NCBI RefSeq assembly: GCF_030268045.1
Contig: NZ_BSDC01000003.1
Location: forward strand, 434,001 to 498,000
Origin: Geothrix edaphica
Lineage (GTDB): Bacteria > Acidobacteriota > Holophagae > Holophagales > Holophagaceae
Length of the DNA: 64,000 nucleotides
Direction of reading: 5' to 3'
The position numbers were made by a program, and so were the translations under genes. The notes under the pieces were generated by a model. It was not told where the DNA came from, did no database searches, and saw nothing but the letters and a program-made list of their open reading frames with translations. Positions within the stretch are counted from its first letter, which is position 1. Every line of letters begins with the position of its first letter. Below, piece by piece: positions 7,536 to 17,457 of the stretch.

Positions 7536-9389
7536 ATGGCCAACGATCTGCCTGGTTCCTACTGTCAGAACTGCCTTTCCTGGAACCCCGGGGACCGGGA
7601 GACGTGCGTGAAATGCGGCACGCGTCTCCTCATCCTGGCCGGGGACCAGACCTGGGAGGACGAGCCGGACGAGCCGGAAGGCGGCGAGGACCTGGAAGAG
7701 CACCTCCTGGAGCGCATCACCGGGCTGGAGGAGACCCTGCGCCGGGTGGAGACCTACCTGGAGACCGTCTCCGACCAGCTGGGCAAGCTGGAGCGCAGCG
7801 AGGTGATGCTCCGCAACGGCCTCATGGCCCTGGTGCAGGAGATGGAGCAGAAGCGCCAGCTGGACGCCCATGCCTTCTCCGAGCGCTGGGAGCAGCTGGT
7901 GGAGGAGAACCTGCACCTCATCAGCGCCCGCGAGCTGTTCACCCGCTATCGCGCCCGCATCCTGCCCATCGCCCGGCCCAAGTCCATGTCCCAGCTCAAG
8001 CGCGCCCTGCTGGAGACCACCGCCCTGCTGGAGGCCGCCGACCTGCCGGGCGCCGCCCAGCGCCTGGGCCAGGCCCTGCCCCTGGACCCCAAGAACTACG
8101 AGCTGATCTTCACCGCCGCCTCCCTGCATGAGGCCGCCCAGAACTTCGAGGAGGCCGAGGGCCTGGTCCGCAAGGCCGTGAGCCTGAGTCCCCGCCACTT
8201 CGAGGCCTGGATGCTGCTCGCCAAGCTGCTCCAGGAGCTGCCCGACCAGGCGGATCAGGCCATCGAGGCCCTGCACCAGGCTTCGGACCTGCGCCCCGAG
8301 GATCCCGAGCCCCGCATGCTGCTGGCAGAGCTGCTGCTGGACGAGGAGGATCTCCAGGGCGCGCTGGAGGCGGCCCAGGAGGCCGTGGCCCGTCGCAAGG
8401 ATGGCGAGACCCTGGTGCTGCTGGGCCAGGTCCACCTGGCCCGGGGTGAGAGTGCCCTCGCGGTACCCATCCTCAAGGAGGCCAGCGCCTACCTGCCCGG
8501 CGACCTCCACGTGCGGGAGTCCCTGGCCGAGGCCTACCTCCAGCAGGGCGACCGGTCCAAGGCCTTCGCCATCCTCCAGGAACTACTCATGCAGAATCCC
8601 GGCGACCCCCACCTCCTGCTCATGGTGGACGCCGAGGACCACCAGCAGCTGCGGGAGGCCCGGGACGGCAAGACCGGCACCCAGACCCTGCTGGACGAGG
8701 TCGAGACCCTGCTGGACGAGGAGCAGCTGGAGCCCGCCACCCTCCTCCTCAAGCGGGTCCGGCGCAAGGGCAAGAGCCAGCGCTCCGAGTGGCTGGACCT
8801 GCGGCTGGCCTTCCTCCGGAACCCGGAGAAGACCCTGAAGGCGGCCCTGGACTTCGCCTGCTCGGACCGGCACCCGCGCCTCTGCTTCCTGGCCCTGCGC
8901 CTGGCCCTGGAACACCTCATGGCCCAGAAGCGCGAGGCGGAGATCGCCCGGATCCTGGATGCCTTCCTCACCCGCCATCCGAAGAGCACCGGCGCCTGGG
9001 AGGCCGCGCTCATGCGCCAGGCCTACCGCCTCATGAACGGCCAGATCACGGACCAGGACCTGGTCGAGGTCCGCCGCCTCCACGCCCATCCCCTGCCGGG
9101 CATGGAACCCCGCGCCCGCACCCTGCTGGGCCAGTACCTCCTGGCCCTCAAGCGGCACCAGGAGGTGCTGGACCTGCTGGACCCCCTGCTGGAAAAGGAG
9201 CCCACCCTCATCAACCACTTCCAGCTGGGCGCCGCCCTGGCGGGCCTGGGCGAGCGGGAGGAGGCCCGGGCCCTGCTCAAGGCCGGGCTGGACGCCGAGC
9301 CCGGCGATCTCAACGATTCCCAGGCCAAGGGCGTGAAAAACCAGATCCGGGGACTTCTGAAGGAGCTGGACGGGGCTACGGAGGCCTGA
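7536..9389 (+). CDS. Large TPR protein with N-terminal zinc ribbon
   Basis: This 617-aa cytoplasmic protein opens with a zinc ribbon: Cys10, Cys13, Cys24 and Cys27 in YCQNCLSWNPGDRETCVKC. A Glu-rich coiled coil follows at about residues 45-130 (EHLLERITGLEETLRRVETY). The rest is a long array of TPR-like helical hairpins from about 150 to the end, including AASLHEAAQNFEEAEGLVRKA and AEAYLQQGDRSKAFAILQEL. No enzyme motif is seen. It looks like an assembly or scaffolding protein. It lies 80 bases upstream of the SUF operon on the same strand, but sufB has its own promoter, so a functional link is not established. Confidence 0.85.
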   Translation: MANDLPGSYCQNCLSWNPGDRETCVKCGTRLLILAGDQTWEDEPDEPEGGEDLEEHLLERITGLEETLRRVETYLETVSDQLGKLERSEVMLRNGLMALVQEMEQKRQLDAHAFSERWEQLVEENLHLISARELFTRYRARILPIARPKSMSQLKRALLETTALLEAADLPGAAQRLGQALPLDPKNYELIFTAASLHEAAQNFEEAEGLVRKAVSLSPRHFEAWMLLAKLLQELPDQADQAIEALHQASDLRPEDPEPRMLLAELLLDEEDLQGALEAAQEAVARRKDGETLVLLGQVHLARGESALAVPILKEASAYLPGDLHVRESLAEAYLQQGDRSKAFAILQELLMQNPGDPHLLLMVDAEDHQQLREARDGKTGTQTLLDEVETLLDEEQLEPATLLLKRVRRKGKSQRSEWLDLRLAFLRNPEKTLKAALDFACSDRHPRLCFLALRLALEHLMAQKREAEIARILDAFLTRHPKSTGAWEAALMRQAYRLMNGQITDQDLVEVRRLHAHPLPGMEPRARTLLGQYLLALKRHQEVLDLLDPLLEKEPTLINHFQLGAALAGLGEREEARALLKAGLDAEPGDLNDSQAKGVKNQIRGLLKELDGATEA

Positions 9390-9421
9390 ACCAGGCGTGA
9401 TCGACTGCACTGCGTATTAAG

Positions 9422-9449
9422 TTGACAATTTTAGTCGAGATTCCAGAAT
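9422..9449 (+). promoter_or_regulatory. SUF operon promoter with IscR/Rrf2-like operator
   Basis: TTGACA (9422-9427), a 16-base spacer and CAGAAT form a plausible promoter. Overlapping the -35 box is an imperfect palindrome at 9422-9438, TTGACAATTTTAGTCGA, with half-sites YGAC and GTCR separated by seven A/T-rich bases. This resembles the type-1 sites of IscR, an Rrf2-family Fe-S sensor that represses Fe-S assembly operons. No Rrf2-family gene is present in the window. Confidence 0.6.
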
Positions 9450-9469
9450 AGAACCCACGGGAGGCGGGC

Positions 9470-10909
9470 ATGAGCACCACCTTGAATGCGGTCACCAGCC
9501 AGGAATACAAGTACGGCTTCGTGACCGACATCGAGGCGGACAGCGTCGCGCCCGGACTCAACGAGGACGTCATCCGGTTCATCTCGGCCAAGAAGGGGGA
9601 ACCCGAGTGGCTGCTGGCGTTCCGCCTCAAGGCCTACCGCCACTGGCTGACCATGGTCGAGCCCGAGTGGGCCAAGGTGGAGTACCCGAAACCCGACTTC
9701 CAGAAGATCGTCTACTACAGCGCCCCCAAGCCCAGGAAGCCCCAGTACGCCTCCATGGATGAGGTGGATCCCGAGCTGCGGCGCACCTTCGAGAAGCTGG
9801 GCGTGCCCATCCACGAGCAGGAGGCCCTGGCGGGCGTGGCCGTGGACGTGGTCTTCGACTCCGTGAGCGTGACGACGACCTACCGGGAGAAGCTGGCCGC
9901 CGTCGGCATCATCTTCTGCAGCTTCAGCGAGGCCGTGAAGTCCCACCCGGACCTGGTGAAGCAGTACCTGGGCAGCGTGGTGCCCTCCTCCGACAACTTC
10001 TACGCGGCCCTCAACAGCGCGGTGTTCACGGACGGCAGCTTCGTGTTCATCCCCAGGGGCGTGGCCTGCCCCATGGACCTGAGCACCTACTTCCGCATCA
10101 ACAACAAGGAGTCGGGCCAGTTCGAGCGCACCCTCATCGTGGCCGAGGAAGGCGCCAGCGTGAGCTACCTGGAGGGCTGCACCGCACCCCAGTTCGACAC
10201 CAACCAGCTGCACGCGGCCGTGGTGGAGCTGGTGGCCCTGGACCGGGCCTCCATCAAGTACAGCACGGTGCAGAACTGGTACGCCGGCGACAAGGACGGC
10301 GTGGGCGGCATCTTCAACTTCGTGACCAAGCGCGGCCTCTGCAAGGGCAAGGGCTCGCACATCAGCTGGACCCAGGTGGAGACCGGCAGCGCCATCACCT
10401 GGAAGTACCCCAGCTGCATCCTGCTGGGCGACGACAGCATCGGCGAGTTCTACAGCGTGGCCCTCACCAACCACAAGCAGCAGGCCGACACCGGCACGAA
10501 GATGATCCACATCGGCCGCAACACGAAGAGCACCATCATCAGCAAGGGCATCAGCGCCGGCGACAGCTCCAACAGCTACCGCGGCCTGGTGAAGGTGCAG
10601 CCCAAGGCCGAGGGCGCCCGCAACTTCAGCCAGTGCGATTCCATGCTCATCGGGCAGTCCTGCAGCGCCAGCACCTTCCCCTACATCGAGGTGCAGAACC
10701 GCAGCGCGCGGGTGGAGCACGAGGCCACCACCAGCAAGATCGGCGAAGAGCAGCTGCTCTACTTCCAGCAGCGCGGCATCCCCGCCGAGGAAGCCATCAG
10801 CATGATCATCAACGGCTTCTGCAAGGACGTCTTCCGCGAGCTCCCCATGGAGTTCGCCGTCGAAGCCACCAAGCTGCTGTCGCTCAAGCTCGAAGGAAGT
10901 GTCGGATGA
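9470..10909 (+). CDS. sufB: Fe-S cluster assembly scaffold subunit SufB
   Basis: This 479-aa SufB is the core scaffold of the SufBC2D complex, on which Fe-S clusters are assembled. The sequence has the family's N-terminal segment ([20 protein letters not shown]) and the right-handed beta-helix core. Signature stretches include [39 protein letters not shown], and the late [20 protein letters not shown] with [11 protein letters not shown]. The ATG follows GGGAGGCGGGC. It is the first gene of a six-gene operon; its stop overlaps an alternative sufC start. The length is normal for SufB. Confidence 0.97.
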   Translation: MSTTLNAVTSQEYKYGFVTDIEADSVAPGLNEDVIRFISAKKGEPEWLLAFRLKAYRHWLTMVEPEWAKVEYPKPDFQKIVYYSAPKPRKPQYASMDEVDPELRRTFEKLGVPIHEQEALAGVAVDVVFDSVSVTTTYREKLAAVGIIFCSFSEAVKSHPDLVKQYLGSVVPSSDNFYAALNSAVFTDGSFVFIPRGVACPMDLSTYFRINNKESGQFERTLIVAEEGASVSYLEGCTAPQFDTNQLHAAVVELVALDRASIKYSTVQNWYAGDKDGVGGIFNFVTKRGLCKGKGSHISWTQVETGSAITWKYPSCILLGDDSIGEFYSVALTNHKQQADTGTKMIHIGRNTKSTIISKGISAGDSSNSYRGLVKVQPKAEGARNFSQCDSMLIGQSCSASTFPYIEVQNRSARVEHEATTSKIGEEQLLYFQQRGIPAEEAISMIINGFCKDVFRELPMEFAVEATKLLSLKLEGSVG

Positions 10910-10923
10910 CCCCCGGAGTGCCC

Positions 10924-11684
<761 letters not shown>

Positions 11685-11688
<4 letters not shown>

Positions 11689-12965
11689 CCACGGCCACAG
11701 TCGGCTCTAGCCTGCTGCCAGACCTGCTCAGCGGTCCCAGACCCGCCGAGTGGGCTTCGCTGCGCGAAGCGGCGGAACGGCGGCTGGCGGGCCGCGACCT
11801 ACCCACGTCCTCCGACGAGGACTGGAAGTACACGGATCTGAAGGCCCTGGCCGCCACCGGCTTCGGCCCCGCGCCCCGGGCCACCGTGGACATCGCCGGG
11901 CACCTGCTCCCCGAGATGGTGGGCACGCGTCAGGTCTTCGTGAACGGCCACCATGCCTCCCACGCCAGCTGCGCCTCGGCCGTCCCCGCCGGGGTGCGCT
12001 ACTTCCCCATGTCCCACGCCAGCGAAGCCTGCCATGCGCTGGGCAGCATCGGGAACGGCGCTGCGAAGTGCGTCTTCGAGGACCTGAACACCGCCCGCTT
12101 CGAGGATGGCGCCGTCATCCTGGTGCCCAAGAACCTGAAGGTGGCCCTGCCCCTGCACCTGCTCTTCATCACCAAGGCCGAGACACCCATCGCCGTCTTC
12201 CCCCGGATCCTTGTGATGCTGGAGCGCGGCGCGGAACTGGAGCTGGTCGAGGAGCACCACGGCGAGGGCACCTACCTGAGCTGCCCAGTGGTTGAAGTCC
12301 ATGTGGCGGAAGGGGCCGTCCTGCGCCACGAGCGCGTGCAGCGCGAGAGCAGCGAGGCCTTCCACCTCGGAACCCTCAAGGCCGAGGTCGGCAAGGGCGC
12401 CCAGTACCATTCCCGCACCCTCAGCTTCGGAGCCCGCCTCTCCCGCCAGCAGCCCTGGGTGCGCCTGGCCGAGGGCGCGGAGGCCAGCCTCGATGGCCTG
12501 GCCCTGCTGGATGGCGCCCAGGTGGCCGACACCCACAGTTTCCTGCACCACGCCGAGCCGGGCGCCTCCAGCCACCAGCTGCACAAGTGCATCGTGGACG
12601 GGAAGGCCCGGGCCGTCTTCAACGGCCAGATCCTCGTGGCCAAGGGCGCCCAGGGCACGGACGCCCGGCAGCAGAGCCGCAACCTGCTGCTCTCGGAAGC
12701 CGCCCGGGTGGACACCAAGCCCCAGCTGGAGATCTACGCCGACGACGTGAAGTGCAGCCACGGCGCCGCCGTGGGCCAGCTGGATCCCGAGGAGCTGTTC
12801 TACCTCCAGAGCCGCGGCATGAACGCCGACGATGCGCGCAACCTCCTCACCTACGGCTTCGCGGCGGACGTGCTCACCCACATCCCCGTGGCCAGCCTGC
12901 GCCGCGCCCTGCGGCAGGTCGTCATGGCCCGCACCCAGGCCACCTCGCTGGGGGACCTCACATGA
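11685..12965 (+). CDS. sufD: Fe-S cluster assembly protein SufD
   Basis: This 426-aa paralogue of SufB completes the SufBC2D scaffold. Family features are SSDEDWKYTDLKALA near the N-terminus, the beta-helix middle and the C-terminal SHGAAVGQLDPEELFYLQSRGM, in which the conserved His of SufD is visible. The start ATG overlaps the sufC stop by four bases (ATGA), and its own stop overlaps sufS in the same way, indicating translational coupling. Confidence 0.95.
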
Positions 12966-14197
12966 GCACCGCCCTCCAGCCCCTTGACGTGGCGGCCATC
13001 CGCAAGGACTTCCCCCTGCTCTCCCGCGTGCTGAACGGCAAGCCGGTGGTCTACCTCGACAGCGCCGTGAGCGGCCAGATGCCCGTCCAGGCCATCGAGC
13101 GCATGACGAAGTACCAGCGGGATGAGCACACCAACGTCCACCGGGGCGTGAGCACCCTCAGCCAGGAGGCCACCGATTTCTACGAGGCCGCCCGCGAGAA
13201 GGTGCGCCGGTTCATCGGCGCCGCCTCCATCAAGGAGATCGTGTGGACCCGGGGCACCACCGAGTCCATCAACCTCGTCGCCCAGACCTTCGGCCGGATG
13301 ATGGTGAAGGAAGGCGACGAGATCCTCCTGTCCGCCATGGAGCACCATGCCAACATCGTGCCCTGGCAGATGCTGGCCCAGGAGAAGGGCGCCACCCTCA
13401 AGGTCATCCCCATGACCGATGCGGGTGAGCTGATCCTGGATTCCCTCGATGAGCTCATCACCGAACGAACCAGGCTCCTCGGCGTGGTGCATGTCAGCAA
13501 CGTCCTCGGCACCGTGAACCCCGTGAAGGAGATCATCGCCAGGGCCCATGCCAAGGGCGTGCCCGTGCTGGTGGATGGCGCCCAGGCCGTGCCCCACCTC
13601 CAGGTGGACGTGCAGGACCTGGATGCCGACTTCTACGCCTTCAGCGGCCACAAGCTGTCCGGTCCCACGGGCATCGGTGTGCTCTACGGCAAGCTGGCGC
13701 ACCTGGAGGCCATGCCCCCCTGGCACGGCGGCGGCAACATGATCCGCTCCGTCAGCTGGGAGAAGACCACCTACATCGCCGCGCCAGGCAAGTTCGAGGC
13801 GGGCACCCCGCCCATCGCCGCCGCCATCGGCCTCGGCACCGCCCTCGACTACGTGACGGCCCTGGGCCTGGACCGCATCGCCGCCCACGAGCACGAGCTG
13901 CTGGCCTACGCCACGGAGCGCCTGGAGGCCATTCCCGGCCTGCGCATCCTGGGGAACGCCAAGGAGAAGGCGAGCGTCCTGTCCTTCGTGGTCGAGGGCA
14001 TCCACGCCCACGACATGGGCAGCCTGCTGGATGGCGAAGGTGTCGTGGTCCGCGCCGGCCACCACTGCGCCCAGCCCGTCATGACCCGCTTCTGCGTACC
14101 CGCCACCACCCGCGCCTCCTTCGCCTACTTCAACACCCGCGAGGAAGTGGACATCCTGGTATCGGCCGTCGTGAAGGCCATCGAGCTGTTCAAATGA
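12962..14197 (+). CDS. sufS: Cysteine desulfurase SufS
   Basis: This 411-aa PLP enzyme removes sulfur from L-cysteine and supplies it to the scaffold. PLP Lys231 lies in AFSGHKLSGPTGIG. The catalytic persulfide Cys369 lies in RAGHHCAQP, the class II desulfurase motif. HHANIVPWQ and the C-terminal ASFAYFNTREEVD are typical. The start overlaps the sufD stop (ATGA). The partner is the downstream SufU rather than SufE, which is not found in this operon. Confidence 0.97.
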   Translation: MSTALQPLDVAAIRKDFPLLSRVLNGKPVVYLDSAVSGQMPVQAIERMTKYQRDEHTNVHRGVSTLSQEATDFYEAAREKVRRFIGAASIKEIVWTRGTTESINLVAQTFGRMMVKEGDEILLSAMEHHANIVPWQMLAQEKGATLKVIPMTDAGELILDSLDELITERTRLLGVVHVSNVLGTVNPVKEIIARAHAKGVPVLVDGAQAVPHLQVDVQDLDADFYAFSGHKLSGPTGIGVLYGKLAHLEAMPPWHGGGNMIRSVSWEKTTYIAAPGKFEAGTPPIAAAIGLGTALDYVTALGLDRIAAHEHELLAYATERLEAIPGLRILGNAKEKASVLSFVVEGIHAHDMGSLLDGEGVVVRAGHHCAQPVMTRFCVPATTRASFAYFNTREEVDILVSAVVKAIELFK

Positions 14198-14643
14198 CCG
14201 ACCCCCGCGAGCTCTACCAGCAGGTGATCCTGGAGCACAACAAGAAGCCCCGGAACTTCGGGAAGCTTGAGGCCTGTACCCATCACGCCGAGGGCTTCAA
14301 CCCCCTGTGCGGCGACCAGCTCGACCTGACCCTGGTCATCGAGAACGGCGTGGTGCAGGACATCAAGTTCCAGGGCAGTGGTTGCGCCATCGACACGGCG
14401 AGCGCGAGCCTCATGACCGGGGCCGTGAAGGGGAAATCCGTCGCCGAGGCCGAAGCCATGGCCGAGCAGTTCCGCGGCATGGTGCGCGGCGACCTGGACC
14501 CCGCCACCCAGGCGCCCCTGCTGGGCAAGCTCACCCTCTTCAGCGGCGTCAGGGACCTGCCCAGCCGCGTGAAGTGCGCCGTCCTCCCCTGGGCCACCCT
14601 CCACGCCGCGCTGAAAGGCGAGGAAGAAGCGAGTACGGAATAG
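14194..14643 (+). CDS. sufU: Zn-dependent sulfurtransferase / scaffold SufU
   Basis: This 149-aa IscU-fold protein has Cys39 and Asp41 in NPLCGD, Cys64 in GSGCAIDTAS and Cys128 in RVKCAVLPW. These are the four zinc or sulfur ligands of SufU. The insertion between the second and third Cys, compared with IscU, identifies SufU, which accepts sulfur from SufS by Zn-ligand swapping. The start overlaps the sufS stop (ATGA). The short C-terminal KGEEEASTE tail carries no motif. Confidence 0.95.
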   Translation: MTDPRELYQQVILEHNKKPRNFGKLEACTHHAEGFNPLCGDQLDLTLVIENGVVQDIKFQGSGCAIDTASASLMTGAVKGKSVAEAEAMAEQFRGMVRGDLDPATQAPLLGKLTLFSGVRDLPSRVKCAVLPWATLHAALKGEEEASTE

Positions 14644-14645
14644 CC

Positions 14646-15206
14646 ATGCCGAAGATCGCCGAGATCGAATACACCCCCAACCCCAACGCCGTGAAGTTCG
14701 TGCTGAAGGAAGCCGTGGCCCTGGGCTTCCCCAAGTCCTTCCCCAACGCGGAGACCGCCGAGCACGACGAGCTGGCCAAAGGCCTCTTCGCCGTGGGGAA
14801 CGTCACCTCGGTCTTCATGCAGGACAAGTTCCTCACCGTCACCAAGACCGACGACAAGGGCTGGCCCGAGATGCTGCCCTTGCTGGCCGCGCCCATCCGC
14901 GCTGCGGCGGGTGCCGGTGGCGGGCAGGCCCCCGCGGCCGGAGGACCCCGGGTCTTCAGCAAGGTGGACGACGAGAACGACCCCATGCTCAAGGACATCC
15001 GCATGGTGCTGGAGAGCGCCATCCTGCCCGCCCTGGCGGCGGACGGCGGCGGCCTCGAGCTGATCGGTCGCCACGAGAAGCAGGTCATGATCCGGTATAT
15101 GGGCGCCTGTGGCAGCTGCCCCGCCAGCCTCACCGGCACCCTGGTGGCCATCGAGGGCATGCTCCAGAAGGAAGTGGACCCCGAGATCGTGGTCATCTCG
15201 GTCTAA
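14646..15206 (+). CDS. nfu: Nfu-type Fe-S carrier protein (Nfu N-domain plus NifU C-domain)
   Basis: This 186-aa protein has two domains. The N-terminal Nfu domain (EYTPNPNAVKFVLKEAV) is followed by an Ala/Gly-rich linker around residues 85-100. The C-terminal NifU domain carries the cluster-binding CxxC in GACGSCPASLTGTL. It carries 4Fe-4S clusters from the SUF scaffold to target proteins. It lies two bases after sufU and is the last gene of the operon. Its TAA stop is immediately followed by the inverted repeat of the 15.2-15.5 kb element, so that element may replace or contribute the 3' end of the transcript. Confidence 0.93.
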   Translation: MPKIAEIEYTPNPNAVKFVLKEAVALGFPKSFPNAETAEHDELAKGLFAVGNVTSVFMQDKFLTVTKTDDKGWPEMLPLLAAPIRAAAGAGGGQAPAAGGPRVFSKVDDENDPMLKDIRMVLESAILPALAADGGGLELIGRHEKQVMIRYMGACGSCPASLTGTLVAIEGMLQKEVDPEIVVISV

Positions 15207-15475
15207 GAGTGCGTTTTAGAATTCCCGCGAGCCGCGACGGTGGTCAGCCGCGTGATCCAGCAAGGAAGCGTGCGCAGGGCGATGCGGGACATCGTCCAAG
15301 CGCGGTGACACAGCTGGGCGCGCGGCTGGCCGCCGTCCCTCCGGGCTGGGCCGGCGGGCGTCGCCTGGCGTCGTCCCGGGCCCTAAGCATGGAACCACCA
15401 TGCCTGCGGGCCCTCTCCTAGCCATGCTCGCCCGGCGCTCCCAGCGCGGTCCGTGCGAATTCTAAAACACACTCT
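15206..15475. mobile_element. Non-coding element with terminal inverted repeats (MITE-like or structured RNA)
   Basis: The left end GAGTGCGTTTTAGAATTC (15207-15224) and the right end (15457-15474) are inverted copies with one mismatch; one more pair (A/T) extends them. A further 16 bases inward match at about 10 positions, so the repeat is about 34 bp and imperfect. The interior is GC-rich and holds a hairpin around 15376-15414 (GGGCCC, GCATGG, AACCA, CCATGC, GGGCCC). Both strands have only a 70-residue frame without recognisable protein features. Flanking bases TAA and TGA are both of TNA form but not identical, so no clear target duplication is shown. The size and ends suggest a MITE derived from an IS, or alternatively an RNA closed by a long stem. 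Confidence 0.55.
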
Positions 15476-15606
15476 GAAGGCTGCCCGGCCCTTTTTCCTG
15501 GCCTCTCAAGGCATTCCCCGATAACCTGTCCGTTCTGCCGGACTTCGTGTGCCGGGATTCCAGCGCACCACCAGAGCGTGGGCGCAACCAAAAGAGGTGG
15601 ACTTAC

Positions 15607-17364
15607 ATGTCCAAGTTAGAAGCAATCATCAAGGGCCTGGGCTCCAAGCAGATGGGCCGCATCACCGTGCTCGACTCGGGGTATATCGAGGACGGCACCG
15701 AGGAAGGCCAGGAGTTCATGGCCGCGCTGCAGGGCGAGACCCGCGGCCTGCGTGAGGAAGAGGTCGTGCGTGGCGTCGTCGTGGAGATCCGCGGCAAGGA
15801 CGTCATCATCGACATCGGCTACAAGGGTTCGGGCACCGTCAATCTCGACGAGTTCAACAACCCTGACGGCACCCAGGGCGTCCAGGTGGGCGACGTGGTC
15901 GAAGTGCTGCTCGAGATGCTCGAGGACGCCAACGGCAACGTGCGCCTCAGCCGCGAACGCGCCGAGAAGATGAAGATCTGGGACGAGGTCGAGAAGGCCT
16001 TCCGCTCCAACATGACCGTGCACGGCACGGTGCTCGAGAAGGTCAAGGGCGGCCTGGCCGTGGACATCGGCATCCGCGCCTTCCTGCCCGGCAGCCAGGT
16101 GGACATGAAGCCCGTCCGCAACCTGGATCCCTACCTCGGCAAGTCCTTCGACATGAAGGTCATCAAGGTCAACCGCCGCCGGGGCAACATCGTGCTGTCC
16201 CGCAAGCTGTTCCTCGAGACCATCAACGCGAGCCTGAAGGAAGAGACCCTCGCGGGCCTCGAGGAAGGCAAGCTGGTCGAGGGCACCATCAAGAACATCA
16301 CCGAGTACGGCGCCTTCGTCGACCTCGGCGGTGTGGACGGCCTGCTGCACATCACCGACATGTCCTGGGGCCGGCTCAACCACCCCAGCGAGATGTTCCA
16401 GGTGGGCGACAAGGTCGAAGTGGCCGTGCTCAAGTACGACAAGGACACCGAGCGCGTCAGCCTCGGCTACAAGCAGAAGTTCCCGGATCCCTGGCTCTCC
16501 GTCGAGGAGCGCTACCCCATCCAGGCCACCGTCAAGGGCAAGGTCGTCTCGATCACCGACTACGGCGCATTCGTGGAGCTGGAGCCCGGCATCGAGGGCC
16601 TGGTCCACGTCTCCGAGATGAGCTGGACCAAGAAGGTCAAGTCCGCCAAGGGCATGGTCAACCTGGGCGACCAGGTCGAGGCCCTGATCCTGCAGGTGGA
16701 CAGCGAGAACCGCCGCATCAGCCTCGGCATGAAGCAGATCACCCCCAACCCCTGGATGGCCATCGCCGAGAAGTACCAGCCCGGCATGATCGTCACGGGC
16801 ACCGTGCGCAACATCACGGAGTTCGGCGCCTTCGTCGAGCTGGAAGAGGGCATCGACGGCCTCATCCACGTGTCCGACTTCAGCTGGACCAAGAAGATCA
16901 AGCACCCCGGCGAGATCGTGAAGAAGGGCGACGAAGTCACCGCCAAGGTCCTCAACCTGGACCCCCTGGCCCAGCGCATGAGCCTCGGCGTGAAGCAGAT
17001 GGAGCCCAATGTCTGGGAGATCTTCTTCGAGAACCACAATGTGGGCGCCGTGCTCACCGGCAAGATCGCCCGCCTGACCGACTTCGGCGCCTTCGTCGAC
17101 CTCGGCGACGGCATCGAGGGCCTGGTGCACGTCTCCGAGCTGAGCCGCAAGCGGGTGGAGGACATCCAGAAGGAGTTCGCCGCCGGCCAGGAGCTCACCA
17201 TGAAGATCGTGAAGCTCGATCCCACCGAGCGCCGCATCGGCCTCTCCGTCAAGCAGCTGGAGCAGGACATGGAGCGCGGCGACATGGAAGCCGCCAAGGC
17301 CCGTCAGCCCGAGTTCAAGAAGGCGACCCTGGCTGACGCCTTCAACAAGGCGGAACGGGAGTAG
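15607..17364 (+). CDS. rpsA: 30S ribosomal protein S1
   Basis: This 585-aa S1 has six S1 RNA-binding domains: VVRGVVVEIRGKDVIIDIG, VHGTVLEKVKGGLAVDIG, GTIKNITEYGAFVDLG, GKVVSITDYGAFVELE, GTVRNITEFGAFVELE and GKIARLTDFGAFVDLG. The first two are more divergent and bind the ribosome; the last four bind mRNA. The ATG at 15607 follows AGAGGTGG. About 130 bases of leader after the inverted-repeat element contain a weak -10-like GATAAC and a small GTCCG/CGGAC stem; S1 autoregulation through the leader is known in E. coli but not shown here. It is the only gene of its transcript, closed by a good terminator. Confidence 0.97.
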   Translation: MSKLEAIIKGLGSKQMGRITVLDSGYIEDGTEEGQEFMAALQGETRGLREEEVVRGVVVEIRGKDVIIDIGYKGSGTVNLDEFNNPDGTQGVQVGDVVEVLLEMLEDANGNVRLSRERAEKMKIWDEVEKAFRSNMTVHGTVLEKVKGGLAVDIGIRAFLPGSQVDMKPVRNLDPYLGKSFDMKVIKVNRRRGNIVLSRKLFLETINASLKEETLAGLEEGKLVEGTIKNITEYGAFVDLGGVDGLLHITDMSWGRLNHPSEMFQVGDKVEVAVLKYDKDTERVSLGYKQKFPDPWLSVEERYPIQATVKGKVVSITDYGAFVELEPGIEGLVHVSEMSWTKKVKSAKGMVNLGDQVEALILQVDSENRRISLGMKQITPNPWMAIAEKYQPGMIVTGTVRNITEFGAFVELEEGIDGLIHVSDFSWTKKIKHPGEIVKKGDEVTAKVLNLDPLAQRMSLGVKQMEPNVWEIFFENHNVGAVLTGKIARLTDFGAFVDLGDGIEGLVHVSELSRKRVEDIQKEFAAGQELTMKIVKLDPTERRIGLSVKQLEQDMERGDMEAAKARQPEFKKATLADAFNKAERE

Positions 17365-17382
17365 TTCCTTCCCCGACCTGCA

Positions 17383-17410
17383 GACGAGGCCCCCGCAAGG
17401 GGGCTTCGTC
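17383..17410 (+). terminator. Terminator of rpsA
   Basis: GACGAGGCCCCC, a GCAA tetraloop and GGGGGCTTCGTC form a 12-bp stem with one G-U pair, 18 bases after the rpsA stop. GCAA is a stable GNRA loop. Only a short T-poor tail follows. Confidence 0.75.
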
Positions 17411-17457
17411 GTTCTGGGATGCAATACTCGGAAGACGACACCACCTTCCGGAACCCC

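Noticed and set aside
15209-15425. Seventy-residue reading frames on both strands inside the inverted-repeat element
   Set aside because: Composition is random for GC-rich DNA, there is no ribosome binding site, and neither product resembles a transposase or toxin.
15207-15474. Integron attC site, because ends contain GTTTTAG and CTAAAAC
   Set aside because: attC needs RYYYAAC at the left and GTTRRRY at the right with defined inner boxes; here the order and bases do not fit and no integrase or cassette gene is near.
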